Origin: Odontesthes bonariensis
Lineage: Eukaryota > Chordata > Actinopteri > Atheriniformes > Atherinopsidae
Length of the DNA stretch: 64,000 nucleotides
NCBI RefSeq assembly: GCF_027942865.1
Contig: NC_134528.1
Coordinates: forward strand, 13,160,086-13,224,085
Direction: 5' to 3'
Under the pieces are notes generated by a model. That model did no database searches, was not told the DNA's origin, and was given only the letters and a program-made list of their open reading frames with translations. Below, piece after piece: positions 1-14,400 of the stretch. A program made the position numbers and the translations under genes. Within the stretch, counting starts at the first letter, position 1, and each line of letters starts with the position of its first letter.

Positions 1-639
1 AAATTTATTGAAAAAGCTAGCAAAGATAACATCTAATGTAACTCATCACATTTTGACATGTTGTCAGGCCAAAACATCATCAAGTAGACCTGTTGCTATG
101 ATTTTAGCAAACAGCAATTAGAAATGAAAAGCATGTCAAACAAAATTTAAATAGTAACAGTGTCACATAGGATTCAAATCCAAACTCAGAGTTTACCATT
201 TAAATGTAGATTCTATCCTCCACATTAAATGCTGCACTAAAAGAGTACTCAGTGGATTAAAATGTAATGCCAAGAGTTTTAGCCATGTATGACAAGCAAG
301 ACTGACAGCAAGAGTGGAGTGGCCAGCAATTATTGTTATTTCTCACATTTTTGTCTGTGCAACTGAAATGAAACAGTTGTTTTTGATGAAATTTTGGTTC
401 CATGATTTAAAGAAAAAAAAATCAGCGGTTACTATGCTGTCATTTGTAAACTTTAGGTAGACAATTCCTGACACACAGGCAACACTATCGAGGAGTTGGC
501 TTTGCAAATGGTCGATTGGTTTTTAACATCATTCCAAACTTCATCTTATACTAAAGTTGATGCATTTGGTAAATGGCAGTTAAAGCTGCATTTCAAATGG
601 TTGTCATTTCAAATGCTTCATTCTTCTGTTAACTTTCAG
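1..639 (+). other. pax2: part of the last intron of pax2
   Basis: The sequence upstream of the terminal pax2 exon is AT-rich and contains no piece of the preceding Pax2 exon. It ends in a normal acceptor (TTAACTTTCAG). An open frame runs from 496 across the splice site, but its intronic part resembles no protein and is taken as chance. Confidence 0.8.
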
Positions 640-716
640 GTTCCCCTTATTATTATAGTGCCGCATCGAGAGGCTCCGCCCCTCCCACTGCTGCCACTGC
701 CTATGACCGTCACTAG
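640..716 (+). CDS. pax2: pax2 last coding exon (C-terminus of paired-box transcription factor Pax2)
   Basis: This is the terminal coding exon of a Pax2/5/8-group transcription factor; the rest of the gene lies to the left of the window. An AG acceptor (638-639) after a pyrimidine-rich tract opens an exon that completes a split codon with GT and then reads SSPYYYSAASRGSAP followed by PTAATAYDRH and a TAG stop at 714-716. The SPYYYS block and the YDRH end are the hallmark of the C-terminal transactivation/inhibitory region of Pax2 and Pax5. The SRGSAPPT wording and the ndufb8/sec31b neighbours favour Pax2 over Pax5 or Pax8. Pax2 is a nuclear DNA-binding regulator of midbrain-hindbrain boundary, otic, optic and kidney development. 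Teleosts carry pax2a and pax2b; I cannot separate them from 25 residues, although synteny leans to pax2a. No earlier pax2 exon is visible in 1-639. The same exon is open in a second frame (see the separate entry). Confidence 0.93.
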
Positions 717-780
717 TTACCATGGAAACCAAATCAACCTGCAGGACCATGGCCTCAGCCTCCATATTGCCCCGGTGTGA
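640..780 (+). other. pax2: alternative reading frame of the pax2 last exon
   Basis: Read from position 640 in phase 0, instead of the phase used for the TAYDRH end, the exon stays open past the normal stop and terminates at TGA 778-780. It encodes a proline/leucine-rich stretch (EAPPLPLLPLPMTVTSYHG) and ends SLHIAPV. From memory, mammalian PAX2 has splice isoforms that use a second frame of the last exon and end in a related GLHIVPV-like tail; this is recollection, not a search. Using the frame needs an upstream exon ending in phase 0, for example an alternative donor or acceptor outside this window. Confidence 0.45.
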
Positions 781-2491
781 ACAGCACGGTCCACTGGACA
801 CTGAGCAACTCTGCATAAAATGTTCCCGGCTCACACGAAAAGAAACTTCACCATTTTTTTTTTGTTGTTGTTGTCGTTGAGATTTACGACAACTGCTGCC
901 GTCTCTCATTGCAGCTTTTTTTGGACACTCAAAGCCAAAAAATAAAATAAAAATAATAACTAAAAAAAAACTTCAAGAATTCATCACAGACACTGAAAGA
1001 CGCTTCACACTCATGATGAAACTTGTGAAAAGAAAATGACAAAGGAAAAAGACTCAAGACAAAAATATCCAGAATTTATTTTCCCTTCGCGCAGTCACAC
1101 TTTTATCCCATCGTGGATCAATACTCTACATTCCTTTACTTGATAGCTCTCAGCAGGGACACTGTCCAGAGCTTGAAATGTAGCAGCAGCCATTTTTCCT
1201 TTTTCAGTTTGTCTCCCACTTGATTCAAATGGCAACGCAGAGAGATCTGGGAAGATTAGCAGCAACAGATGCAGGCTGTGGCAGTTGTTTTTATCCATTT
1301 CAACAGTCACCGACCAAACATCCAGCATGAGTAAATCGATCGCTTTTGATGCCATGAGAAGATTAGGACATGATCTCTGTGATACACAATCAAGTTGTAA
1401 AAATGAAAATTAAATGAATGAAGAAACATCAGTTTGAGAATAGAGGGAGCCATGATAGTATAGCACCATGGCCCACTATTTGCAAGGTTTCAATAAACTA
1501 GTAAATATATTCTTAAAATGATTTTTTATTTCATTTTTTTATAATTCGTAATGACTAAACTGCAGACTGCTTGGCTAGTGTTTTACTATTTCTTTGTTTG
1601 TCAGGCTTTCATCAGGCAAAACCTTTGTGGGTTTTTCTTTTTTGTTTTTGGTTGATTTTGCACTATTTTGGAGGTTTGCAACACTGGAGCGTTATTATGC
1701 AGAAAAATGATGTGCATATTTGCTTTATTTTTCTGAACTGACTTTAATAAGTCTCGGTCTGAAAAGGCACTTGCAGTTTTACAGTTAATCTTGTAATTCA
1801 AGCCCATTACGTCACTGACTTGATGTGCACTATACTACTGTTTGTTCTCACTGCTCACACTTCTATTTAAGTTTATTAAGTCTTTGGCATCCAACCACAG
1901 AAAAAAGATCAGCCATCCCAAGTCGAACCACTAACATCTTTTGTCTAGTTAGTAAACGTCCAGATTCACTCTGATACGATGATTCTGACGACTCCAATGA
2001 CATCAAAAAAGCAGGGCGAAAATTTCAGCTAAATGCCTTAAACATGTTCCCTCCTATGTTTTGCTTTCTCACATGTTTCAGGCAGATTCATTTTTTAATC
2101 AAGCTGAAATTATAGTTTCTTCATCTGTCAAGTGAATGTATTTGCATTTGCCAAAGACTTAGTTCTTGTTAATGTTTATTTACAGGCCACTGATATGCAT
2201 CATAAGAGCAGTATTATTATTAGGAAAAGCCCACAATGCTCATGAGGAAAAGTATATGTATAAATTCTATGCAGTGCAGAGATGGTCATCATATGCATAC
2301 TCAGCTGTAAACCTAAAGGTAGGTGGAGTTTATTTAATGTTATGTTATTTACAAATTGTTCATTTTGTAGAGGCATTTTTTTGTGTGTGATGTGAAGACA
2401 CTTCTCTGTAAATACAGTAAGGAAAAAATGTCTTTCATGTTCATGGGTATTATCACTGACATTATGCTGGTATCACTTGTACAATAATAAA
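717..2491 (+). other. pax2: probable pax2 3' untranslated region
   Basis: The sequence after the pax2 stop is AT-rich and non-coding. Candidate polyadenylation signals are an overlapping AATAAA pair at 941-951 and a cleaner AATAAA at 2486-2491, the latter followed by a TG-rich stretch. Two transcript ends, short and long, are plausible. The limits are inferred from these signals only. Confidence 0.5.
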
Positions 2492-5400
2492 AGTGTCTGA
2501 AATCTTTTATGCAAAAAGGCTTACATGGTGTGTCTGACTGAAACGATTAGTTCATAGAAAGCAACATTTCTGATAAGTGCTGCTTTTCTCTGTTTTATAT
2601 CACCACAATTTCACATCTTCAGATTCTAACAAAGCCAACTTGAAGACACTATTAGTCTTGAAGTCTTACACTATTGGTATGGAAGACGTATTTCATGATG
2701 TATACTGTTACGTATTTATGAGTTTGTTTGGAAACAATGAGGAGATTTGAATAAGCTCTTTTGTTTCTTGTCACAATTTCACGTTTGACCCACAACGTTA
2801 AATATTAAAAGAAAACCTCTATTTCAGTTGATCTTTTGAAATGTTGAGTAATAGTGTTTTTTTTAGAATAATGCTTTATTTAAACCCCAAGATAAATTGC
2901 ATTAGATTTGCCTAAAATTCTACTGTCCCACAGAATATTAACAGCTTTTCTTGAAATGCATCAGTAATAATCATATATTCATATATTGTTAAAGTATGGC
3001 ATTGTTGCATGTGATTAAATGCAATCTGCTTTCTCATAAAACATCTGAGAACAATTGAATGGCCTATATGTTCAAACAGTGGCTGATCTGAATGATAAAC
3101 GGTCTTTTTCTTTTAAAAAATATATTTACTTTTCAAGTATAAAGAACCCTTTATATAATGTCTGAAACACAAAATGATGTGTTCGATTGTGAAACAGTTA
3201 ATTCACTGAAGGATAAGATTTCTGATAGGTGATTCATTTTTCAAGCTGTATGTTACAAAACACGACAAAATAACTGATATGTGCTCCGGAGGAATTGTTG
3301 CTTTCCTTGTCTAATATCTGAATGCATTTTCTTTACAGTATAGAAATCACAGCAATCTTTTAAGAAAAAAAAAGGCCTGCATGGGGGATCGAACTGTCAG
3401 AGCTGAATTGATGGAGTTAATCGGTCTGATATAATGTTGGAATTTCTTTGCACTTTTGCTCAACTAAAAATGCTAAAAATGTAAGGTTGCTTTTTATTAC
3501 TTTGAAATAGGAGCTGACGAAAAAGAAAGAAAAGAAAAGTTTATCTTTAGCTTGCTGAGCACATGTGTTCAATAGCTAATGCTAAGGTTGTCTCAGACAT
3601 TAAGAAATAATTCTAACAAACATGGACTAGATTACTGCAATTAATACAGCTAATTAAGAAAAGTATAAACATTCCACATAACTCAGCTGCAGTGGCAGAA
3701 ACCATTCATTGTCTGTGTTCACAGTTACAGAATTAATTGGAAAAATTTGGAGCCTAAGTTGTTTCCTCCTGGCTGAAGATATTTCTCTTATCATTAATTA
3801 CTACTAAAATAACTGAAAAGGGAGTGATTGTTAAAACCAAACTTTTTTGTTTTCAAACATTTAAGGGCAATCTTTGACAAGAAAAGACAACAAAATAATT
3901 TCATTACTTAAAGCCACATTTTGATACGTTCACCGTTTAGTAAGTGTTAATAGACAGCTTTCAAATGTTAAGTAAAGGGTTCAAATATCATGTAATCTCT
4001 GCACATTTGATTTGAGATGACCCCTCCTTTTCTGTGTGTTGTTAATAAACACAATAAGTTAAGGCACCTAACGGCAGTTTCGAGAAGAATGTCTTTACTT
4101 TTTAGGTATAAAGATCCCATGGCGGAAAGAGACGAGTGAGAATGCCTCTGAATGTTTTCTAAATGAGTCGGATCACTGAGCAGCACATAAAGTGTTTAAC
4201 CTCTCCTCGCTTTGTAAAGCTGAATTAATTTTTCTAGCAGTGTGCCTGAATTCAATTTGAGTTAAGTTGCAGTGAGAGATTTATGCATAAAATCCCTCTT
4301 AGAGCTTCTTTTCGCTCTTTCTTCGCTCAGTAATCCCTCCACCACTGCCGTCTTGTATGACTTAGGTATATCATTATTGATTTACAAAGAGTGGACACTG
4401 TCCTGATTGGAACTAGGTGATTTGCAAAGGATTTGGGCAGCATGAGCACACAATAAGACAGCATATACATTTGAAATTATGTCAGCAGGGGAATGTACAA
4501 TGCAGTATTTCAGACCATTTCTTTTTTCAAGTAATATTTTCAAACTTGTTGGAAATGGCACAAATATAAGTTTAACCCTTTGGGCTTCCATAGCATATTT
4601 TAAATATCATCATTAAGGTTTCTTTTCTATCCCTCTATCACATATTTTCCTCAGATTTTCAACTCTATAAAATGAACAAATAAGCTTCTCTAAAACAAGC
4701 TGAGGGGAGCTGTGTTGTGGTGCACAATGATACCTCTGGGTCGTCAAGTTGAGGCTTTTTTTTTTTCTTTGTAATTCAATTTCTCTGCCTGTTGTTTATT
4801 TCATGGCTCCCCCCGTGAAGCATCAAAAGCTGATGTTCTGTCAGCCTTTAACTGTCGTCTATGTTTGTCATTCACAGCCCTTGTTAAATGGGGGAGGAGG
4901 AGGGAAAGGAGAGCTCGTTTCTCTCCTCTTCTCGGCTAAGAATTCCCAGAAGCAGAATTGTTTTATTTAGATGGAAACTTTTTTGTCACTTCCCTGTCTA
5001 AATTGGCATATCTGGCTCTCTCTTCTGAAACCAATAAAGTGTGAACCTGGATGTATCTGTCAATCAAGCTCAAACTGACTGCAGCATGCCAGATGACAGA
5101 GGCATCCTCTGGAATATAAATATATAAATACATTGCTTACCGTATATATGAAACTGGTAGGGTGAGGTGATCTGATTGGCTGCAATCAGCACCTGTCACC
5201 GTTTTTGCACATCAAACACACTTTGTGAAAGGAAAACAATGACTGTTTGCTGTCGTTTATTAATGAAATCTAAGTTTATTGCAAGATGTAAAATTGTCTT
5301 GGATCTTTAAAAAAAATCAAAAAGTAAAAGTTCCACTGAGCAGAAGATCGAATCGTAAGATTTTTATTTTGATGAAAACTTAGCCGGTGATCAACTTTAT

Positions 5401-8400
5401 GTACAGGTGCCGAAATCATGATTTATTGTAGATTTTAGACATGAAACTTTAATTCATTTGAGAGAAAAATTACTTTCTTGTGGCTCGCTATCTAACTGTG
5501 ACATTATTGTTTTTCTCCTCAATTAATGAGCCGTAATTACTTTAATGTGGAGACCTCATTTTACAGATTGCTGCCGAGGCAATCCATATATGCCTAAAAG
5601 TTGCACAACTTGAAAATGTACATTATGTCAAGGTACACTTGCAAAACATATTTCATTACCCTAAGTATACAACAGGGAAAGTTTCATACCGATGCATGTA
5701 AAATGCTTTCAAGTTTTATTTCTACCTGTATTCTGAGGGACCTATATTCAACGAGAATTTTGAATCTTCGTCCAAAGTGTAACTTTCTCCTCCAAAAATG
5801 ACCAAAAACTGTGCACATTTTTAGGTAGATCTGGCATAATATACTTATTTTAACATGAAATTTGAGAAAACGTTTGTTATAAAAGTTCTTAATGAAATGG
5901 AGAATTTATTTGAAAAAAAAATAAAATAAACACTTTATCAAGCTCTACATGTGGTGCACTATGAGTTTAAAATGCAGTTTTGACAGTAATTAGAAACCCT
6001 TCGAATAACATAATAGTGAAGTTCATCATGTACAACTTCAAACCAGAGTGTCTGTTGACCAGTTGAGCAGCTCTGCACTAATACATGCTGACTGAGCACT
6101 CTTTCTGCACGATTTGTACAGTGGTTCTATGAATATGCCGCAGCAACTGAATTATAATTTGGTTACTGGTGTGTCAAATGTACAATAAATCCTCAGGATG
6201 TTATCATTTGCGGGGACATCCGGAGAAGATGACGAGGGAAGGCGGGATGGGAGGGGTGTGGAGAAAATATGAAAATGCTTTTCACGTCTTCATATCTGAG
6301 TGGTGGTTTGGACGTTGTGAAAAAAGGGAAGGGATCTGTGGCTTTATGTGCTGTATCTAATTGGATCTGGCAATATATAATCTGATTCCCCAGTATCCAT
6401 CAATTCCTGTGTTAGACCTGTTTGCATGGCCATGTCAGAGGGGCAGCCTTGCTTGTTATGATGCCTGAGCAGCAATTATGAGGTAATTTTTTACTCTTGC
6501 TGTGCGAGGCCATCCAGAGGATACTTGAGGGGAGGTTTCTAATGAGTGAGCATTGATTGATTGGACATAATAAGAGCCCTGCTTGACTGAAAGTGAGTGC
6601 GAGGGAAAAAGGGGGGAAAGTCAAGGGGGACCAGAGGGGTTTGGATGACAGAATATTTCCAAATGAAGCAAATGACCAGCTAATAGATCTGTATAGGTGA
6701 GCGCCACACCTCTGCCAAAACAGGGCTGGCTCAGTCCAGCGCCAAACCTCATTTACCCTTCACCGGTAAATAATTACCCTAAAGGCTATTGTGTGATACA
6801 TGATGCAATTAAAGCCTAATACAATGCAGCTTGCTTAGTGATCCTGTCAGGTTCCACATACTGTAACAGGCACTGGTGGTCCTGGACTAACCTGACTGGG
6901 CAGTAATGGGGATATCCTCCCAAGCAGACAGAAGAGCTCCCTAATCAGCTGGATCTGTCAGGCAGGCGTGTTTGTTTGCAACCGGGGGACAGCTGGGAAA
7001 TATTCCGAGAAAAGTGAGGAGGGGAAGGCAGAATTTGATGCAGGCTATTCCTGTGTGCAGAAGAGGGGATAATGGAAGCGGGTGGAGGAGAGGGCAGAAT
7101 CATCAACCCCCATCCTTTCCCCCCTGTAACCCCAGCTTCTCCTGCAGCTCTCCTCACCCTCACCTCCCCTCCTCCTCCTTCTCCTCCTCCACCACCACAC
7201 TCCCAACACCCCAGTCACTGTCAGGCCAAACACATGATGAATTGCCCTGTCAACAGAATTCATTCAGGGACCAATTAATTCAGCAGAAATGAACTAGAGC
7301 CATCAGTCGCTGAAAAACTCAGAGCAAAGAGAGCAAAGTAGCTCTCCTCGAAAGAAAGGAAGACAGTGTGTGCGTGAGGAGGAGAAAGAAGGGGAGAATG
7401 AGGGAGAGGGTGCCAGGGGAGTGCAGTGGAAGTTAGCCTGACAGGAATTGGTCATTTAATGCTTTAGCGCACTGGAGACAGCCCCTGTCATAGAGGAAGC
7501 CATGACAGGACTCCCCTGGTACTTTATTTATTAATTATCCAGAGCAGCAAGGGGCATTTAACTGTCTCACTCCAGGCCTGTCAACTTGACTTCTTGTCAT
7601 TTCCTCTCCATAAACAATTCTTTTAGAAAAAAAACAAAGCAGGAGAAAATGTAATTATTTACAGAGCAGAGTAATATTTTTGTTGCAACAGCTGTAACAT
7701 TCAGACAAACATTCAACTGTCATACTTAGAGTTGTTCAGAAGTCTTTGAGGACTTTTGTTTGTCATCAAAGATACAATCTATTGCCTTGTCATTTCACTT
7801 ACATAACGTCATGACACATAAGCAAAACAAATATACACGTCCCTTCAAGAATGCACACTCATAGCAGAATACCTGCTTGTGATCCAAGCTTGTGGATAAC
7901 TTGAAATCAGTCAAAGAGCAAGTTTCTTTTTTCAAACTTACTTTTTACAGATCTTTGCAAGTAAAAATAATCACATGTTGGGAACCACTGATTAGTGAAA
8001 AGGGACAATAACCCTGAAATCAAATAACTCAGAGCTGTAGGGGCTACTTAACAGGCTTACTGAGTAGACAGGACATTCATTGAGCTACCGGACAGCAGTT
8101 ACAGTTCAGCTATCATGATCTGTATTTACATTTCTAAATTTGACTAAATAAAATCTTGTTTATATAAGTGTATGTAAAATCTTTGGCTTACTTGTTATTC
8201 AGTTAACCACGGAAACAGTGCTTTCCATCATGTAGTTACATGGTTGTTAGAGTGTATTTTAGTCCAAACTGCCAACTTTTTTGTTTCAGCCGTATCCATT
8301 GGTTCCTAAATCTATCCAAACTGCAAAAAAAGATATAAAGCCTCTGAGAGTAAAGTTCTGCAAGGTTTTCCACCTCTATCTCTCTTATAAACATGATCAC

Positions 8401-11400
8401 ATGGCAGTGCACATAAATAGCACACCAATTTTTGCGTTTCACTTGTTTGTATTTCAAGCTTTTGGCATGTCATTTGATGCCATTAAAACAACATGCCAAA
8501 CGGTTAGGGTTAGAGTATAAGTACAGAGCAAGGTGTTATCCTCCTGCTGTATGAAAACCACAGAAAGTGTGCTAATAACATACAGTAAGTGACTTGGAGT
8601 GCAATAACTCCTGCTGCTTATGAGAACAGGCTGCTCCTATCTATTCATGTTGCTTCTTTCAAACTGGAAACACTTGTCTAGTCAATTTAGAAACACTTTT
8701 ATGGGTTATGTCAGATAGGAAGACCAAGATTTGAGTCCTCAATGACAACGCATTAAGGAACAGCAAATCTGTTCTCAAAGTGAATTTTCGTCTGACAGAA
8801 AATAGCCATAAAAAAGACATCAATTCAGGTATACACAGGGATATTTAATATAAAACTGGAACATATAAAGACATCATCAGTATGAGAACTATTGTTGTTC
8901 TACAGTTGATATAGTTCTTTTTTCTCTGTTGGAAACCCAATAAGTATGTGGTTGACCTATTCAGTCAAAGATCTGATCTTTCCCTTTTGTGTTGTGTTGA
9001 TCAGGTGGTAAATATTTGATGGAACCTTTTCTTTAGCACATTATGCATCCTAGTGTAACAGGAGGATGAAGCAGCAGCTGGGAGGCTGCTTATGCCATCG
9101 GGTATTCCTTACCGAGATCAAACAACAACTGAAAGCAAAACAATGTCAATCTCCCCCACAGCATTACGAAGCACTTTAACAGAGGTGAAAAGCATGGAAA
9201 TTTCATGAAGCAAAACAAAAAAATGAAATGTCGTGGGACTCACAAACCTAGGGACACTTTTTACACTGTAGTCCCTACGCTGGCACGAAAGTGCCAACAC
9301 TAACTGAACAGCAGCACCCAGCTGAGAACCAATGTTCCCTCAAGTTTGAAACAAAGGCAATGAAATCCAGAGGAAGCCAGAACTAAGGAGATATGCTGCA
9401 GAATATAATTAATTAAATGGGACTAATTAGGAACATGAGAGCAGGTGCCAGGCTATGGGCTGACAGCATAGACAGCCAGACAACAGAAAGGGGAAAAAAA
9501 AACCTATGGGTAAGGGGTGTAACGTGACAAGAGGAGGGACAAAGCAACTTTCTGTGTTTTGTCATATGAAACCTCCAAGGAATATACGTGACAGAAATTG
9601 TAGACCCAGACACCATGGGGGTCTCTTCCTTTGTTTAAGACAGATTTTCATTTCACCAATTTGAGGTTGATGCAAGCAAGAGATTTTCCTCCTCATTATT
9701 CCTGCATGTTGATTTAAAGAAAATAGAAAAAAAAAGCAGAAAAAAGCAGTGCAGCTAAAATACTAGTACATGAACATGTAAGATAGATGTCACCCAGACA
9801 ACAAAATGCATGTAAATGGTCATTCAGGGTTTATATCACAGACTGTACATTCTCATGTAATATTGCATACCGATCCAACAGAAAAAATGTCATTTTTGAC
9901 AATATTTAGATGATAAAAGTAATTCCAGCTCACAAGTTCCTGACTGACATGAGTACACATCACATCATGGCTGTTAATATAAAGGATTCCGTTACATACA
10001 GAGCAGTCAATACAAGAAAACCAGATATTTTGCTGCAAAAAGCACCGTTCTTTCCCCTTTCCTCCTCTACCAACATTATGGAAAGTCCAACTTGTTCAGC
10101 CACAGAAGCTCTGAAGGGGCATCGGTCTATTTTATCACAATTTGCTCGCTAACCAGTTACAAATGTGGCATGTGATGACAATAATGAGGCTTGATGTCAC
10201 TTAGCCTTTAGGTTGTGTGTGTGTGGAATAGCAAAGCAGGTTGTCAGGGTGCTGCAGGTTCTCCACTCTAGCACTGAGAAGCCTCCTGCACAAGAGGTGA
10301 CAGACACCTCGGTTAGAGGGAGAGCCGCCTCTCTAACAGCATTATAAATTACTGTAGATCCTATTTGTGTCAGTGGAGGCAAGTGAGGGGAAAATTCAAC
10401 ATCAGCCTATTTATTCATTTACTTATTCCCTGGCTCGGTGCTGCTGAAGAGGAGCTCTGTGGTGCTACTCTGCCTCAGAACAAATGCTGTGTGTTTACTG
10501 GGACACATGGGCATATCGTTTTAGAAGCGCTGGTGATATCAGAGTCAATCAGGCTGGAAAGGGGAAGGCATTACAGTAAAGCAGTTTTTTGTTTTTTTTC
10601 AATGTCGATGAGGCCTGCACTTTTAAACAATCATAAAGTGGAAATACGCCAAGCATTCGTAAACAGCAAGTCTATAAACAGCTACCTTCTTTGTTTGAAA
10701 AGTAGCAAAGAAATGCTAAGGACAACATTTATTTAGAAAAGTATATTTATATGTGGGAATGTGACATGTATGAAATAAATGGAATATGCAGATCATAAGT
10801 GTGTTTCCTGATCAATCATCTCTCTCCTTAAGATTTGGGTCTGTTAAATGTAATAATCTTAGTCAAGCATGACTTGAAGTTTAAGTTTATGATGCAAATG
10901 AACCTGTCTCAGTGTATTTATTAATATTAAGGCCCAATCATGTGTTATTCTTACGTCTGTAATCCTAACCATAGTTTCATTGATTTCTAAACCTTAGCAT
11001 TTAACTGACAGCAGAGTTGTAAAGTAACAAGTTGTTTGACAACTCTGTGTGCAAGCTTTGTTTCACATAATGCACTTCCGAATAAACATGGGCATGTAAC
11101 ATTTTTGCAGCAAATTTAGAAATGTTGCATGTTTTGAACATGTAAAATATAGGCATGTTACGAAGAGCATGTACATTTTCTAAACCAAAAAGTTTAGGCA
11201 TTTTACCATTTTAGAACGTTTAGCATGAAAATGCAGTGCTTTGTGCTTTGGATCAATTTAGCTAAGACACTTTCTGGTGAGAGACTGCACTGTTTTGTAT
11301 CAGTCAACAGTCTTGTGTTGTTCAGATGACAAGGAATGGATTTGATTAAACAAAAAAGCCATTTAGAGCAAATAACACCACAAGTGATTTAAAGAAACAA

Positions 11401-14400
11401 AGTGACCACTGCTCAATGTTTTTTTCTTCTAAATTCAAACACACAGTCAAAGAAAAGTTAACACAGACAAAGACATGCAGTTTTTTCGTTAATTATCAAG
11501 GGATGGCTTGGACTGTGCATCATCATTAGTTTGACTAAATAGCATCGGTCAGTGACTCAAGTAGTGGTAAATGGCACAATTAGCAGGCTGAGCAGGGAGA
11601 GGTATATTCAATTTGAAAGCCTTCTTTCTTAATCTATCTCCTGTGATCATAAGAACTGCTGAGCTATGGGCTTTTATGTTCAATGACATTAATCAGGTTA
11701 ATTCCAAGTAAAATGTCAACATTGTAATCAAGAACTAGCACACACCAGCAAAAAGTAAATGTCTACAGATGCTGAATTTGAATGTGCAACAGCTTTCATC
11801 TTCTTACACCCTTAATGTTTTCTTCTTTTTCCTGCACAGATTATTTCATTAGCAAAGTGCCACATTTGCTCTTCAGCTGGGCATATTTGATTAACAGCCA
11901 AGAAAACAAGAAGCACAGATTAGTTTGAAACCTACGTAGCAACCAGCAACAATGAATGGCTTAGGTACAGACACCCACCAGGGAAGTGTTGACATGCTTC
12001 CTTAACATGAATCTGCTGTTCCTTGTTCTACTTCTCCCTGTGCCCCAGTGCTTAATCCCTCAGTGCACTTGCTCTGAAGCCCCAGCAGGTGCAGTGGGAA
12101 TCTATAAACACAGCTGGTGTTTCTCAGCGTTGAAACCCTCAGATGTACCCTCACCTCGTCCCTCACCCCACCAAAAAAGCCACAGTTTACCCAGAATACC
12201 ATGCATAACCCAGATTCATGATGCTAGCTCATTCTTTTATGAGGGCTGCTGGCAGGACAAGGGTTAGTGTCAACTAATTACAAGTTCTTAGTGTTTCCAT
12301 CAGGGGTTTTCGAAATTTGTTGAGTCGAGCGAGAGAAGTAAGTGGTATTTTTCCTTTTTGGAGAATAATTTTTTTTTACAGTCAAATCAGTTTAAACCAG
12401 CATATTCAGTGTAAGGGGCAAACATAATTTAGCAAGATTTGGAGAGAGATCTCATTTTGAGTTTCAGCTAAGCAAATTATAACTATCATAGTCACTACAA
12501 AAAAACAAAAAAAACAGGTTTGTTTCAACTGCAAAAAGGTGGATTTATGTGACCTCCTTCTTTGCATCATGATTGCAATGGCTGCATCAAAGCCTTATCA
12601 ACAGAAACATATTGCTTTGGGGCACTTTTTCCTGGTGAGTTTAGGTTCTTGGTTGCCCATTTTCCTTAAGAAGGCAATATGTTTATTTAGAAAATGATGT
12701 TTAGAATAAAATGTTGCAGGGAACAAGGTAAGTTTTAACATGTGACTACCAGGTGATTGACGTGACCCTATGATAGGTGAGATCATAGTACCTTCAGATT
12801 CTCTGTCAGATCCACATTTCACTCCTTTGCAGCCCCACACCCTCATCCAAAAATAACCACTTTCAAATCCCCCCTCAAAAAGATATATATACAAAAAAAT
12901 AAGGTAGAGGTGAAAATGTCAAATTCAAATGACGAAATTGTTATCTACAAATTATTCAATGACTGATGTCGTAGGGAGACTAAACAGAGACATGGATAGA
13001 CTTTTTTGGTTTGATTTTTGCACATTTCAGAACATATATTATACTTAGCATCTGTAAATTGTGCTTAACATCTGTGTTTCCCAGTGTACCGGGATTTTAA
13101 ACCTGGTATCTGTGGCAACACTTCCATTTCTGGTACAGTGGCAACAATGTGATTTAGGTGATTAAGCAATGGTTGGTCAACGCTGAAGAGAGCACAACCA
13201 ACATGATCAATATGTAGTCAGCTAAGTCAGCATGCATCGGGTGAATATAAATTTCATACATTTGAAATGTAAAATGGGTTTTAGGATCTTTTCAGTTTGT
13301 GGTGTGCGCAGAGAAAAGGAAGTAGTCAAAAATGGACTAGATGTAGAAAGCATAAAAAGAAGAGTGAATAAGTATTAAACATTTTGGAAATAGTACTATA
13401 AAACTTTCAGTGGAAAGATGTTTCCCAATCACTTTTATGTGTTGATATGTCACTATGTGCCTCTCCACTGTTAAGGAATCTTGATGATGACTCTTGGTAT
13501 TGGTTGCCTTATTCCCACTGATTTAATATTCAACTTGGCCTTGCATTTTCACTCGTTAAAGTGTGGTAGTCTATACCTGCCAGGGAACGTTAGCCCTGAT
13601 TGCTTAGGAAATTCACCACTGCCTTCCTGTAATGAAAGTGGACAGAGGTTAGAACAGCTCAATAGAAGAGATAACCAGTCTTTGATCCAAACAGCCATGC
13701 AGAACATACAGGCAATAGCATCAGAAAATGTACTGTCAGGAATTTTGGATTTCAAATTACACCTGATTAAGCTGACGTGAGGAGGAAAAAAGAGATTCGT
13801 GGACTTGGACGGGCAGCCACTTGGTCACAAGTACTGTCAACTTTCCTCAAGTCCATAGACAAGCTCAAAACAAAAGATTCTGCTAAACACCAGTTGTCAA
13901 AAGAAAAAAAGAAAACACAAGCTCTCGTGATTATGAATTTTATTGCATGCACTTGTCATTCACTTCCATCTCATGAGCTACAGAACTGTGAGAACAGCCC
14001 TTACTGATCAAGATCAGTGAGCAGTCTCATGTCTGCAGATGTCTGTTGTGTCTCTTATGGAAAATGTCTAAACATCAGACTGCTGTCTTGAGACGGGCAT
14101 CAAAGAGAGGTTTGCTCGAGACTAACTGAAATTTGAAACATTAACTATAATTATTCTGGAGGTACTAAACATACTGCATAATTTTTACAAAGCCTGCTTT
14201 TTGGATTGAAACCGATATTTGATGGTTGTCAACTGTAAGAAGCTTGCTATCAATTTCTGATCCAGGATAGAAGATACACATATAGTTTTATTTAACCCTT
14301 TATTAAAAAATTTGAGACATTTTCTCAACTAATTTGTTTAAAAAGCAGGAACTAGGAGGCATCTGATCTGAAAAAAGGGTGGCTAAGGTTAGGTTAGCTT

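Noticed and set aside
10365-10736. 123-codon + strand open frame
   Set aside because: No motif or splice support; likely chance.
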